A DNA stretch of 64,000 nucleotides from Metopolophium dirhodum. Taxonomy: Eukaryota; Arthropoda; Insecta; Hemiptera; Aphididae. The position numbers and the translations under genes are program-made. Positions 25,299 to 38,567 of this stretch are shown here, in pieces (within the stretch, counting starts at the first letter, position 1; the number at the start of each line of letters is the position of its first letter). The notes under the pieces are model-generated. The model was not told the DNA's origin. It searched no databases and saw nothing but the letters and a program-made list of their open reading frames with translations. The DNA lies in NCBI RefSeq assembly GCF_019925205.1, contig NC_083560.1:100406083-100470082 (forward strand). The letters run 5' to 3'.

Positions 25299-25814
25299 CA
25301 GCGGTTCTTAACCTTTTGTAGATCGCCCTTACCAAATTTTTTTTTAAATACCTTCATTTTTACAAAACATCTCATGTTATCATAACCAAAATTATAATCA
25401 TTATTTTATATAACAATTTACATAAGTAGATATAACAAAACACACACATTTATAATTATTGTATTACATATAAATTTTTATAAAAATGTAATATGTATAA
25501 AACTATAGTTGACTACGATCGATCAGCTGCACTTAGTGGCAGTAAATATAAGACTTCCGAGACTATAGTACATATATAGATTTTGTATGAACAAGAAAAA
25601 CTGATTTTACTTAATAAATATTAATAATACAATTATTTGGTTTAGAATCTACATATTATATATATGAAAAAAATAATAATAATAATCCAACAATATTGTA
25701 ATAATGCATTCATGTCACTTATTGACGTATGTTATTTGATAAGGCTGCCGCGGACCCCCGACATGAGTATCGCGGACCCCTAGGGGGCCAAGGACCACAG
25801 GTTAAGAACCACTG
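25299..25814. mobile_element. 516-bp hAT MITE with perfect 8-bp target duplication
   Basis: The left end CAGCGGTTCTTAACCT and the right end AGGTTAAGAACCACTG are inverted hAT-type termini. It is flanked on both sides by TTCTAATA (25291-25298 and 25815-25822). The right part has a G+C-rich 'cgcggacccc' repeat. No transposase frame; the small frames on both strands at 25719-25968 cross the element boundary and are not genes. Confidence 0.9.
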
Positions 25815-25822
25815 TTCTAATA

Positions 25823-28203
25823 TTTTTATAAAGCCAGAAAAATCATTTATTGACATATGTATTACTTTTGATTGTGAACTATGTAATATGTTTGAGTCAT
25901 ATAAAATAATATACAAACAAAGCTTTTTTAAATCTAGGTTTCATTATGCGTACTTGTTCAAAATTTAATAATTAAGATGCTCTAAGAAATTTGATACTTT
26001 GCATTTGTCTGATCTCATTTAGAATATTATGCATCTCTTATTAATTATGTTATGATGTTTATTTTGTTATATTTTATGGAAAGTAAATTTCAATTTAATT
26101 TGTACTAGCTACAGTTTTTATTGTGAATTTTTATACTACACATATTATTCATATGGAGATTATTTTGTAAACAGAATTTTTCCGTCAATAAAGATTTACT
26201 ATAAAATATATAAATAATACAATTCTTTCTTTGTATACATATTATGCTTAATATAATGTGTATTTATATATTATATACTATATGTATATTGTTAAAAAGT
26301 ACATAATTTACAAATTGATAAAAAAAAAAAATAAAGATTATTGAGGAAGATATATCTTTCTAATCTTCCCCATAAATATGCCACTGCAATTAGCTACTTT
26401 AAATTTTAATAAAACTAAATAATAAATGTAGAATATCATCAGTGTTGCACTAACTTATTATGCCTGATGGTTTATGGCCCAATCAAAAACAATTTTCATG
26501 TAATTTGTTGTAAAAAATTGTATTTAACTTGGTGTAAATATTTGTTTTCTCCCTCAGACACATATATACACAACATACATAACAACCATTCAAATAAAAA
26601 TTGAGTTTTATAATTTTTTAGCAATCTTGAGTAAAATAACCTATTAGAAAAAATATAGAGGATAAAATTTTTGAGTGTGACTTATCAGTTTTATATTTTG
26701 TTATTATTTGACTTTATACTGAAGTTTAAAAGTAAAAATACATTGTTGTAAATTTGAATGGATATTTAATTGTTTTAGGGCATATTTAGACAAATCGATA
26801 TGACATATACCCGCAAAAAATTTTATTATGGAGAGTTTTACTTTAAGATTACTCAAAAACATAAAAAAAAAATCACGTGAATGTGTTTTTTTTTATGTTG
26901 TTTGTCGGCTAGAGCAAGAAAACAGTGTGCTGATATCCTTTTAATGTAAAACAATGATGAATAATGGTAAAATTTTATCAAATAATATTAATAAAATATT
27001 TAAAATCAATTATCATTTATTGAGTATAATATAGTATAGTATAAATGTACGTAAAAAAATATAACTGGGTAATACTAACAAAATGTAGTTATCTTAAAAA
27101 ATAATAATACATTAAAAAAGTGGTTCACATGTAAATTTAACATAATAATATGGAATAATTAATTATTATAAGTATTTTAAAGTTTATAATAATATTTAAA
27201 TATTTAATACTGAATAGTTTTAACATAATTATTGTTTATACAATAATAATAGTTTAATCGTAAACCTCAATAAAAGTGAATATTAAATCGTAAAATTAGC
27301 ATGTTTATGTGAATCAGAATATTTAACAAATAAATATTATATTATATGCTATTATGTATTGAGACAATACAATTATTTTTTATTATCAAGTATTTATCAT
27401 TAATTTATATCACTATAACATATTTAGACACAACAAAATGTATTGTTTCAGATTGGTTAATAACTACCACTGTAAAAAAAACTTTGCTGCATTTAAATTA
27501 TTTATATTATTTCCATGCATTGAACAATTTTAATTCTAACACTGTTTAGAAAAACATAATTTAATAGAATCAGATCAAATAATTTTCTAACTTGTAGACT
27601 TATTGAACACAAATTGTACATTATTATTTATAAGCATACATTAGAATATTTATAATTTGACAACACATATGTAATCGTAAAAAAAAATTACTTATTATTA
27701 CATATTATGAAAATTGGATGTCAATTATTATTAGTTCGAAAAATGTCCTGTTAAAAAATCAGTCTTCAATATGTATTGGTTTTTGAGTTATGACGAGATA
27801 CAAAATAATTAATGATATTTAATATTAGTATAAATTGGACGAATCATAAAATATAATATGGTTAAAAACAAAATTATAGTTTAAACACGTCATGATAAAA
27901 GTTATAAAATAAAACTAATGAAATAATATAATTAAAACCAATCGATATGTGCATAGTTTGACATGTAAAAGAAAATAATTTATACTTTGTTGATGCAACA
28001 ATGTTGTAACAAAAAGTTGTAATTTTAGGATTGTTATCCATCTAAACTATGTAAATATTCAATAATTCTAAACAAAGAATTGTTGTTACACCATCGCTGT
28101 AATGAATAAACAATATGTCTAATTTTCAACTAATGCAAAAAAATCTTATAACATTGTTTAAAAACAAATTTTGTACCTAAAAATTATAAAAGATGTAGCT
28201 ATG
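25823..28203. other. 2.4-kb A+T-rich intergenic region
   Basis: Between the MITE and the 3' end of the ATPase beta gene. Very A+T-rich. No exon, RNA gene or terminal inverted repeat recognised; the short frames here have no protein-like composition. Confidence 0.5.
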
Positions 28204-31200
28204 TTAATCCATCATCAATTCAAAATGCACAGATCCTCTGTTGATGCCATTTTTTTTATGAACAATATTTTTTGCCCAGGCTTTGCACAAAATGTTGATT
28301 ACAATACTTTCTAAATTCAAATAAATAAAAAAATATTAATATTAGTAATATTGTCTTGTAATATACACAAATACAAAATAAAAACTCACTTGCTGGACTT
28401 TTGAAATGAATTGCAACCAAAGGGCTTAGGTATCCTTCAGAGTTTTCGAATGGGAAGAAGTAGCCAGGAAATCCAGGAATGGGCCAATATGCCATTGGCC
28501 CAATGAGTTCTTTGTCAGACACAGTTTCTCCTTCACATGATACCCACACAGTTCTCAACTGAAAACAAATCAGAAGTGATATTTATGTAACAATTTTTAT
28601 TTTATTTTATTATAAAAATAACCCATACTAAATATGCTTTGTAATAAGGCAAGATTTTTGTTATCCACGGATATTTTAACTATACATTAAAAATACTAAC
28701 CTCCTCTGGATTGGTTATTTTTTTGATGTGGTCTTTCAAACCTTTTGGCATATCATGTGGTAGGTCATTTGGATTATCATAAAATATAGGATTCCAACCA
28801 TAAATCTAAAAAATAAGATTTTAAAATTTTTTTGATTATTTAACTTAAATTATTAAATCTATTGGTGTAAAACAGAACCATTGGCGCACATACGGGGGTG
28901 CCAGGGGGTGCTTAGCACCCCCAAGTCTTAAATTAGCACCCCCATCTTCTATTGTGCAAAAAATATTATTTAAACTGTAATTTTGCGCTTATAAGAATGA
29001 GTTTCCAGTTTGTATTGGTATACACTAACGGGACGTAAATATTTTATACATAAATACAGTAATTGGGTAATTGGGTTTGTGAATTGTGATGTTGGTATGA
29101 GTGTATGACGGTATATTCCCTATTTTTAATGCATGTTATCTTATCGGCTGTTTTAACACAAGTTTATTTTTAGTATTATTTTATTACTGGAAATTGGAGT
29201 ACTGAATAGGATTTTGTTTTTGTATAGCGGTGTTATGTATTATTGATATGAATATAATATTATTTAGTTTGATAAATGATAATATTATAGACATTTTCAA
29301 CCGTCTATTCTTAGTAGTAGTGTAGTAGGTACTATGAATCAAAGATAGTCGATTCTACCTATTAAGTTGTTCAATCGTGTTCTCGAGTCAGTGACAAATG
29401 ACTACAGTTCTGATATTGACTAATTTTATTTTATTGTTGTTTCCATTTTTCTACATAAATACCAACAATTTATTTGTGCGGTGTAAAGTAGTTTATGTGA
29501 TTTATATTTAATTTGCGTACGTATATAAAATTACTTACTTAAATAAGTTTAGTATATTTGAATGTAATAAAACAAACAATAAAAACAAAAATAATGAAAG
29601 TAGTGAAAATGTGGACGATCCTGACCTATTAATTAGTAAAAATTGTAGTTAATTGATTTAATATTTTGCTGTTATGTATTACTGTTTAGGGGGGTGTGGG
29701 GGGCTAAGCCCCCCACGTGTCACTAAGTGCTAAAAAATTTTAGCACTCCCAAGTTTAAGACTGAATGTGCGTCTATGAACAGAACAACTTTTTCATTTGA
29801 AGAAAAATTATAGCCAATTGTTGTACAACTTCTAGTAATAAGAAAATTAACTTTAAATTATTATTATCTATATATTTATTTATATTAGCCAAATACCACT
29901 TACTCACTCATTCATCGCTACATCTTAAAGACTATAAAACGTACGAACTTGAAATTTAAAACTTGTGGCTCCTCTAATGATTTATAGATGTGCTATAAAA
30001 ATGATTTTCAAATCTATACATTTTAAAGGGGTGGTCAAACAAGTATCTTTGGTATATGTATATCTTTGAAATTCACGGTGTAAATTGAACATTTTTTTTT
30101 GTTTATCAGGTACAAACATGCATTAAATTGTCGCGCTTATGGCTTTGAATAAAGAAACTATGTCTTAAAACCAAATGTTTGTGTGTAGTTTGCATACTCA
30201 AAATTATTCAATTGAATTTGATAAAAGTCCCAGAGATTGTTTTAAGAGATGTCAGAAGTGTTTAGAGCACTGTTTCTCAACCTGTGGGTCGCGTATGAAT
30301 TAAAATTTAACATTTTATACGTTGTGTACAATGTACAATACTTTTACTATTGATTATTAATAAAAAGCTTTATTCTATGCGTGTATATAAAAAATATATA
30401 TGTAGAGGGGGGGGGGGGGGTCAGTAAAACATAGAGACTAACTTTAGAGAAGTACTTAAAACCGCATTAAAAAATATACCAAGTGCTAAATCCAACCAGC
30501 GACTTATGGTTGTCCATCTACGTCAAATTAATTCACAAAGCTAGGTACACAGACGCCGATTTGTCCGTAAACTGAGGTACACTCAAACCAAGATACACCT
30601 TATAGCATATACACTATATAGGATTTGCCACCAAAAAAAAACGGCACACGGGAAAGCTGGGAAATTTAGCTAATATAATTATAAAAGTCATATGCCCAAA
30701 TAATGTTGGTAACCCTATCATGATAAATATAATTTATCAACTCTGTTAGATCCTATTATTAAACTAACAATCATTGATTCAAATTAAAAAATAATTTTCA
30801 TCCATAGCTAAATAAGAATAGATATAATGCACAAAAAGGTAGAAACAAAATTCACAATTATGAATAAGTTTTTTTTAATTATTCAAATATCAATTTATTT
30901 TATTTAAGTCTAAAATCATAACTCAATTAATTTATTTAAATATTTAAATTTGACTATCTCCCAAACAGCAATTTGAAGTCAAAAAATATTATTATAATAT
31001 TATCATCACAAAATGCTGTCTAGGATAATTGATAATGATTAATGAAAAAATATTGAGAATTTGAGATGTTTAACCAAAGATAATTAAAATATGAGATGGA
31101 CGATTTCTACTATAAACCAGCTTTAGGTTAATAATAAGTTCTAAACATTATTTGAACAATATAATTTCCCTTACAACTTTTGGATATCTTACTTTATTTA

Positions 31201-33961
31201 GTTTAAGAAAAATACAAGGTCCTTGACGATGAAAATTGAACCGATTTTCTTCTGTGCAAGAATTGAATGCCTTCACATCAATATCACAGACCTTTCCTTT
31301 TCCAGGAGGTTTATCATAATTGCAAGTTGCAATATTTTGACCTCTTCCTGGTGTCAAACCCGGTTTTTTGTACACTAAACCATTTGAAAATAAAATAAAA
31401 TTAATAAATTAACATAATATTTAGTAAAAATAATTTTACCATCTAAAAATTTGACGAGTCTTTCTGTCCACACTGAATAATCTTGAACAGATTTACTATT
31501 TATATGAATCAAAGTGCTATGAGTTTCATTGGACATAGGTCTAAATCCCAAACCTATAGAAAACATACACAACATAATATTAATATTTTACTACTTGGAT
31601 AAAAGAATTTAGATTTTATGAAAGTACCTGGATTTGTTCCAATTAGTGAATGTTCAAGTTGTCTAGTCGGAGTACGTGGATCAAGAGTTTGGAAGAAAAA
31701 CCATAAAACTACTCCAAACATAGCGACAAGTGTTAAATAAAACGCTGTATAAAATAATCCAATTTTGGCTGAAATGTAAAAAAACAACAATTAAAATTAC
31801 ATTTTACTAAACTCTATTCATATTAGAAGGAGCCTTGGCGGCCAAATTGTGCACAATGGTGTGGCTTTAATATATGGCAGGTGTACAGATAGTTTACTCG
31901 GTTGAGGCAACAAACGGGTGTTGCCTGAATCGCTGCACGACAAAAACTGGTTGTGGCCAAGGTTCTTTCTTAACATGAATTAAGTTATTAATAATTTTTT
32001 GATATTTTATGAAATTAATATTTAATTATCAGTAAGTTTAGATCATGTATTTTTTTAAGTTCTCTTCTTTCATGTATTCTTAGATAGAAATTTGTTTCAT
32101 GATGTCTAGGTTCAAATATCAAAATTTTATTCAGTATAAAAGTGCATCTTTTGACTTTTTCTCTGGTTTTCAATACAAAATAAAAAAAAAGAAGGTGGAC
32201 TCTGATATTCAGTTAGTTGTAAAGCATGTTGTTGTAATGGATATACTAATGTATTATATTTGAATTCAATGTATACGAAAAACGATTCTGACTGGAGATA
32301 TTATGCTTTATGTCTTTTGTTATTTATTGACTGTAAAATACTTTATAATTTTACTATACGAAAATATAATTACTTATTAGTACAACCTATTTACCAAGAA
32401 AATGGGTAGGGCTTTAATAGGGCTTGGAATTTATGGTGGTTGTATAATATTGATGTATTTTTTATTAACAGACCAATCTAGAAATCTGAGGTATACAATG
32501 ACAATTGAAAATCAAAAATTTTAAATGCATATTTTGCATACCTACTTTGTCAATTTTAGGGATATTTCTTAATTTTCATACACATATTATGCATATTTAA
32601 TATATTTTTTTAAATAATTGGACCATTTCTTTTATAAGCTATGTATTTTAATAATAATATTGAATGTAAAACGCAATATTATTTAATGTAGGTATTTTTT
32701 GTTATCGACGCAGACCGTAGTTGTCTATTAAATTAATGAAAACGGTGCGATATGCATTTAATCTCAATCACTCTACTATTCCTATTTACTATCTTTTAGA
32801 ATATATATTTTTTATCAGTTTAAATGTCAAAATGGCAAACAGTTTTCTGCCATATTTTAAATATTATATATTTATTTTTCCATATTTTATATTTCTTTTA
32901 TTGCAAATTAATAATAACATAAAATGGTTTGTAAATTTGAAATTTTTCATCCATATTTTGCAATTTTTTAGTGCATATTTACAAGCATATTTTCCCCTTT
33001 TTAGCTCCTATAACTTCCAAGTCCTAGTTATAAATTATCAACGACGGATGACGGTAGGGTCATCCAAATACATAAAGCTCTCTGTAGAGTGTTCAGTGTT
33101 GGTTGTGTGGTGGTGCAACTTTCACTAGTAAAAAGAACTAACACGCCTGAATAGCAATTTTATTTTTGAACAAATCATGTTTTTAAAATGCAATAAACAA
33201 ATGTTTGATTCATATTATTTATTTCAGAACTAAATAAAATTTTTTTTGTTGTTGTATCTATTTGAAGATAGTTTAAAATACTTTACTATAATATTATAAT
33301 ATATGCGTACCCCTAGGAAGGTTGCAAATCGGACCACTATATCATTGAATATTTACATTTAATTTTTGTACTAAATTTTTTTCGAGATTTTTTTGAATAC
33401 TAAATGAAATATTGACAAAGCACTGGTTATAAAACTATGTTTGCTTATTTATTTTAAACATGGAAGGTTTTGATCCACATAAATTTGTGTATTTTATCTA
33501 TTCCAATTAAAATTAGCGATCCATTAATCCCTGTATTGACAATACCTTAGGTTAGATATTATTGATACCATTCATAAGTTTCATATTACCTACCAGCTAC
33601 CATTTTTCCATATAACTTAATAAAATGCCTATCAAACCTTCATCACTCTATACCAGGATTTCAATTATTCGTGCAAGCCAAAACACATCGTAGAACGATG
33701 GTACATTTGAACCGATTGAATGTTATACGCCATCGAACGTATCAATGCCGTAACATAGAACGACACACAATATAATGTATTTTTGCAATCAAAAGATGTA
33801 AAAGAGAAAAAGAGACTGCTCTTACCCCAACTGGACGGCGTGCGGCCAAATATTTCTCCGGTGTCTTTGTCGTAGGCGTACATCACGAACTTCTTTGACA
33901 GCGTCAATTTGCGTTTGTCCGTGTCTAAACCGATAAACGTCGTCTTGCTGCCGTAGTTCAT
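28204..33961 (-). CDS. nrv: Sodium/potassium-transporting ATPase subunit beta (nervana type)
   Basis: Glycosylated beta subunit needed for folding and plasma-membrane delivery of the Na+/K+-ATPase alpha subunit. Seven minus-strand exons join in phase: 33826-33961, 31628-31768, 31440-31553, 31193-31374, 28701-28805, 28390-28558 and 28204-28310, giving 317 residues plus stop. A short cytoplasmic N-terminus (1-47) carries the family signature FVMYAYDKDTGEIFGRT with SSW. One membrane helix follows at about 48-73. The ectodomain has six Cys in the family order (in CNYD, CDID, CTEEN, CIFL, CEGE and CKAW), so all three disulfides can form. GYFFPFENSEGYLSPLVAIHF-type sequence in exon 6 and the C-terminal GSVHFELM are also typical. 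Introns 1 and 4 are large and hold several mobile elements. Which insect paralogue (nrv1, 2 or 3) this is cannot be decided here. Confidence 0.95.
28879..29777. mobile_element. 899-bp non-autonomous hAT element in intron 4 of the ATPase beta gene
   Basis: Termini CATTGGCGCACATAC (left) and CATAGACGCACATTC (right, reverse complement) are inverted. A perfect 8-bp target duplication AACAGAAC lies at 28871-28878 and 29778-29785. Each end carries a G+C-rich hairpin (GGGGGTGCTTAGCACCCCC near 28910 and GGGGGGCTAAGCCCCCC near 29698). The interior is A+T-rich and has no transposase. Confidence 0.9.
30268..30420. repeat. hAT-like left end followed by a 14-G run
   Basis: CACTGTTTCTCAACCTGTGGGTCGCG near 30268-30293 looks like a hAT terminus, but no matching right end was found. 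The fragment ends close to an uninterrupted run of 14 G (30407-30420). Within intron 4 of the ATPase beta gene. Confidence 0.45.
31830..31968. repeat. Small palindromic insertion near exon 2 of the ATPase beta gene
   Basis: CCTTGGCGGCCAAA on the left and TTGTGGCCAAGG on the right form inverted ends around a G+C-richer core with an internal hairpin (GGCAACA...TGTTGCC). It lies only about 60 bp upstream (in transcript sense) of the exon 2 acceptor. Probably a short MITE; class unknown. Confidence 0.4.
32150..32310 (-). repeat. Degenerate 3' end of the A+T-rich family
   Basis: 'tttgaattcaatgtatacgaaaaacgattctgactggag' at 32260-32300 matches the subterminal part of the family, preceded by an 'agaaggtgg' remnant of its 3' end. 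In intron 1 of the ATPase beta gene. Confidence 0.5.
32418..33026. mobile_element. Possible MITE in intron 1 of the ATPase beta gene
   Basis: The left end TAGGGCTTGGAATTTATGG and the reverse complement of the right end TAGGACTTGGAAGTTATAGG are inverted. Flanks (GGCTTTAA and GTTATAAA) do not give a clean target duplication. A 135-codon frame crosses its right boundary and is rich in Phe/Ile/Tyr; it is not supported as a gene. Confidence 0.45.
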
Positions 33962-35601
33962 TTTCGTTTCGTCGATGAACAGACTAAAATACCTAACTAA
34001 CTGAAAAAATCCTAATAACTACTCACGGAAAAAAATTTCAATCAACGAACAGTCACTGCCTCGGCGATAACGGCAGGTTAAAAGTGAACACTAAATAACA
34101 AAAATAATGATAATAATTTGAATTTGTATTATTCGCTTGCAAACGAACACTCATTCAGACTTCAGCGGAAACACACCTGCTGACCCGCCCAAAATCGTAT
34201 TGTTCGCAAATACCGCACCAATTACCGATAAATGATAATAATAACAACAACAACAACAACAACTAATTATTATCGTCTTCGGAGGTGTGGCAATGCGGCC
34301 GGCAGTCGCGGTTGGTGCCAAACGTCACTACGTCACCAACGGTCAGTAGCCCGCTCAAAAAGTTCACGTGATCGTGAGCATTTCTTTAGAAAAAAATGTC
34401 AAGTTTAGAGGGGGCAAAGTGGGTGACCACTTTTTTGATGTACGATAGGTGTCGAGTGTCCTCGTCATTGGCGCAAGTCACTGTTACGTATGCGTACAAT
34501 TTTAATTCAATATTTCAATAATAAATCATTGCATACGAAAAACGATTGTGATCGTAATCCGTAGATGGTCTGTCGACTGCCAGCCTATATTACTATTTAT
34601 ATTTTTTTATACATATTTTGTATTGCTATTAAAGTAATTTATTTTACTGTTCGTAACACCACAGAATAAGACAATAACACGGTAGTAAAAACGGTTAAGT
34701 CATTAACTATGGGATCAAGTCGTTTTCAAGTAAACTTCATGACTGATTAAAATATGTTTCCAGTAGTTTTATCCGATTACTCGGTACCACGAATTAAGAT
34801 ATCTTAATTTGTGCTCGGTACAATATTAAATTAGCAGATGGCAGATCTTTATTTTGGTAGAAAACTCGGCTATTATCAATTTTTGGAACACAAATATATA
34901 ATAATATGTCGTTTCGTTTTATACTTTTTAAATTATTATCATCGATATCGTTTATGTTGCTATCTGTAGTTGTAATTAGTAAATACCACGGCTTTAGATA
35001 ACACAAAATATACTCAAATATCCACAAATATAATTTATAAGTCAATAACGCAAAAACGCAATATTATTAATTTAAACTACTTATGTAATTTTGTTTTGGT
35101 CATAAGCTCATAACTCATAACTTATAATGACATGAAGAACTAAGTTTCTTGTCCATGAACATTATCAAACTTTTAAGGTAAGACGCTAAGTTTATTACAT
35201 ATTCATTATACAAAGTAGAATTTTAGTAGGTACATCTTTAAAAGCATCAAATCAACGATGTTTCTCTTAAGTAATAGTTGTCTTGGTCATTAGAATCTAG
35301 AAAATAATTTTCAGAAAAAAAATCCCCAAATCTATACCTCACCAATATTATAATTTAATATTTATAATATTAATATATTATAAAAAATATATAAAAATAA
35401 TAATAATACTAATATTTTAGTCAGTATAAGACAAAGTTAGCTCTAAGTTGTGGAAGTTGTTATATAAAGCTGTCAAAAAAAATAAAAAAAATAAAAATAT
35501 AAAATTTGAATGATAATTATAATATCATGGTCAGTCAGTTATAAAAAAAGTTAATCAATTTGGTTGCACATAAAATTAAAATAATAATAACAACAACAAA
35601 A
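33962..35601. other. 5' flank of the ATPase beta gene and intergenic region
   Basis: Contains the presumed ATPase beta promoter region, a (CAA)n microsatellite at 34235-34262, and a G+C-richer patch at 34280-34400. A degenerate piece of the A+T-rich family lies at about 34510-34600 ('gcatacgaaaaacgattgtgatcg'). No TATA box or other promoter motif could be assigned with confidence. The 83-codon frame at 34794-35045 shows no domain. Confidence 0.45.
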
Positions 35602-38015
35602 GAGCTCGTCTTGGTGTCAGCTGGATTGGACGCTGCAGTAGGAAATGACGCTGCAGTGGTTAATAAATCATATTTGTATTATTAAGCATATTATAATATT
35701 TATCATTATATGACATTTTAGTTTATTTATATATATATATATATATATATTAATGTCATTCACACACACACAACTGACAATAGATTTAGAAGATTTAGTT
35801 GAAATCTATAGACGTGTTAAACATTTAATTCACATCAATATGATTTTGTTGCTAATTATTTTAGTACATTTTTATTTCCATGTAATAGCCAATGGGTCTT
35901 TAAGATAGAATCTTAAGATACCTGCTTTTTAAGTGGTTTCATATAATCAATTTAAATGAATTTTCAAATTTTAGATATATATAAATACTAATTAAGGGTA
36001 ACTTACAAGTGATCTCATGTCAGTACCATTGTTGGTTGGTAGCGAGATTTGGCTATATAAAATAAATTTGTGAAACCAACACCGGACTCTTTAAAAGAAA
36101 AACGAACTTCTTCAAAGCAAGAGTGCAAGACAATGCTCAGAATTTAAATCTCTATTTGTCTCCTAATGGTTATTGATGTTTAGTGGATTTAGATAAATTG
36201 TATTTTATTAAATTTATTTATGCCTAAAATTAAATACAAAATTATTCATGTCTGTAATTTTTCCAGGTTGTAAAAGGACGCTCAGTGTTATGGACATCTC
36301 ACACATTTTCTGTCAGATTTAGCCAATGGTAAAGTCATACTACCTTTAGAAAGCGGTAACAATATAGATGCGGTTTCATATTGTATGACCATGTGCTCAA
36401 AAGCTTTATTTGAAGATCCTGTAGCAAGCCATGACTCTACGGACTAGTATTTTATATTATAATCCTTTAATTGATTCTACAGACTACTAACTGGACCATC
36501 CTAATTTAACCTATAAACTAAAATATAATTCATATAAGTAACATCTGACATTCAAATGTACTAATTGAACCACTAATGACAGTAATGGACTGTACATTTA
36601 TACATACCTTGCACAATGTATAAACTATAATCCCATTCATAGGTAACATTTTGGCAAACCAGTTGCCTTTCTAATAATATTTCATCTCTACGAAAACAAC
36701 CACTCACAAATGACCTCACCCAAAGACACCTGCAAAATCCATGTGCCGACCATATCAAATGAGCCAACATCGAATATAGGAGGGCTTGGAACACTGCATA
36801 TACAAATGTACCATAGCCGTTCTTAGCCACATACACTTTCATACGATTACTACATGAATTATATTACTAGAATAAACAACTATTTCTTTTATTATTCAAA
36901 TTGACTACAAACTTATACAAATCATCATCTTTTGGATCCCTAACGGGGCCGCAGGTAACAATCCTCTTAGTAGTTAACGTACAAAAATATTATTGGTCGT
37001 GTTTTAACTCTAAGTATTTCAATTACGAGAGAATAAGTAAACACTCATTTACTGTTAATGATTAAATGTCTTCAATAGTTATAGTTATATTGTTGATAAA
37101 TTTAGTTATAAATGTATAATACTTTAGATAATTTTTGTAATTAAGTGTCATGGTTTTTAAGTAATTATATATAATTTTTATGTTTATTGTCTAATAGTGT
37201 TGTATTTTTTTTTAACATATGTTGTTCAATTTTCAATATCCTTACTGATTTCACTGTTGAATATAACACTAGTTTCTAAATAATATTATTATACATTTAT
37301 AAGCAATTTAAAGTTTACTGTTATATCAAAAACTATTCATTTATAATATGTTGTAACAATGCAAACATTTTGAGGAATATGATAATAAAAATTTTATTTT
37401 GTCTTACAAATACGAAAAAATACTGAAATAACTATTTTATTATTAATTGTAAAAGATATTAACAGAATTTCTGAACCGCAATCTTTTGAAAATTAATTTT
37501 TGTAATTCAATAGATAAAAATTAATGGTAAATTTATTCAGTATCCGTAGAAATAATATCCTTTATTATATACATATTCACATTATTGATGATACAAATTT
37601 ATAGCTAATGAATCTTAAAATCAATTTTGATCCAATTATTTTTGTTTATGTCAAAAGTTAAAAACAGTTATGTAATCATTTTTTAAATATAATATTAAAA
37701 AAAATATTTAATTTTTATTATCACCATTTTTAGAATGTGGAATTTTATGCAATTGTATATTTTTGGATATTGTTACTAATTTTTAAAAATTGTTATAGGC
37801 TATAGCTTCAAGTTAATGATATATCATTTTTTAGCATAGTATTTCGCATATTTTGACAATATAATAAAAATATTTTAGTATTAATTGCAAATTAAAATGA
37901 TAATTAAATTATAGACAATTTTCCAAACCTAATACAGTTGTAAAATAATATTTTAAGACACTTTTTTAGAAAATTCCAATAATACATTTTGGGCTAAAAT
38001 AATATTGTGAAATAA
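35602..38015 (+). pseudogene. Broken duplicate of the 3' end of HDAC6
   Basis: From 'agctcgtcttggtgtcagctgga' (35602) to about 38015 the sequence follows HDAC6 from 5606 to about 7222: the end of exon 15, the last intron, exon 16 and the 3' flank, in the same orientation. It starts inside exon 15, has no upstream exons, and the exon 15 remnant is altered after the active-site Asp. The exon 16 copy has a one-base deletion near 36275 (GTGACACCCGAG against AGGACGCTCAG), the catalytic Tyr motif LEGGY is now LESGN, and about 90 bp of exon are replaced by some 545 bp of foreign sequence (36425-36970). A further insertion of about 240 bp is at 35920-36150. It is not functional. The right end abuts a family repeat at 38043. 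Confidence 0.9.
36425..36970. mobile_element. 545-bp insertion inside the HDAC6 duplicate, origin unclear
   Basis: Replaces part of the exon 16 copy. On the minus strand an 89-codon frame (36573-36842) is present, and a neighbouring frame contains HMDFAG, a word reminiscent of retrotransposon integrases. That hint is weak and there are stops. No terminal repeats found. Confidence 0.3.
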
Positions 38016-38042
38016 ATACTCAAATAATATGATTATAATATT

Positions 38043-38235
38043 AAAGAAGCTGGTAAGTGGATGTCGCTCTGCTGTACAGTAGATTACAAGTTGGTCACTG
38101 ACCACTGTAATGGATGGTGTTAAATTTGAATTCAATGATATAATATCATTGTATAAGAAAAACGATTATGAGTGAAAATGGTCAGTCAGCATATGATATT
38201 ACCAAGTATATTTGGTGATATTATTATACCTAAAA
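38043..38235 (-). repeat. 3'-end fragment of the A+T-rich family
   Basis: Reads GGTAAGTGGATGTCGCTCTG, then 'aatttgaattcaatgatataatatcattgtataagaaaaacgatt', then 'ggtcagtcagc'. It breaks off near 38235. Its insertion marks the right limit of the HDAC6 duplicate. Confidence 0.7.
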
Positions 38236-38567
38236 ATCTGAGCTGGTCTATCTTAATTGCTAATCAGTAGCTGGTTTGTGGTCCCATAGAACAAGTTCGT
38301 ACTTAAGTAGTGGGCGGACTATATATAGAACAGTAGACGATTTTTAGCGAGTTGTGAAGTTTGAATTTTAATGATTTACCTACGTCTGACGAAATGGAGG
38401 ATTTTAAGGACTTGGCAGCAAATATTTTGTATATTTTGTTCGGGGAATAAATTTTGTGAAAGCTGGAAACCAAGGTCTTGAACCGAATCAAAAGTAATAA
38501 TAGGAATACCATAAACTGTGGTTTATCAGTAGGCCCCGGATTTTGATGCCCTAAAAACAAATGAAAA

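Noticed and set aside
32721..33128. 135-codon + frame
   Set aside because: Lies antisense in an ATPase beta intron, crosses the boundary of a probable MITE, and is mostly Phe/Ile/Tyr from T-rich sequence.
38303..38560. 85-codon - frame between two family repeats
   Set aside because: No motif, low complexity; the sequence between the repeats could be an older mobile element but nothing supports a gene.
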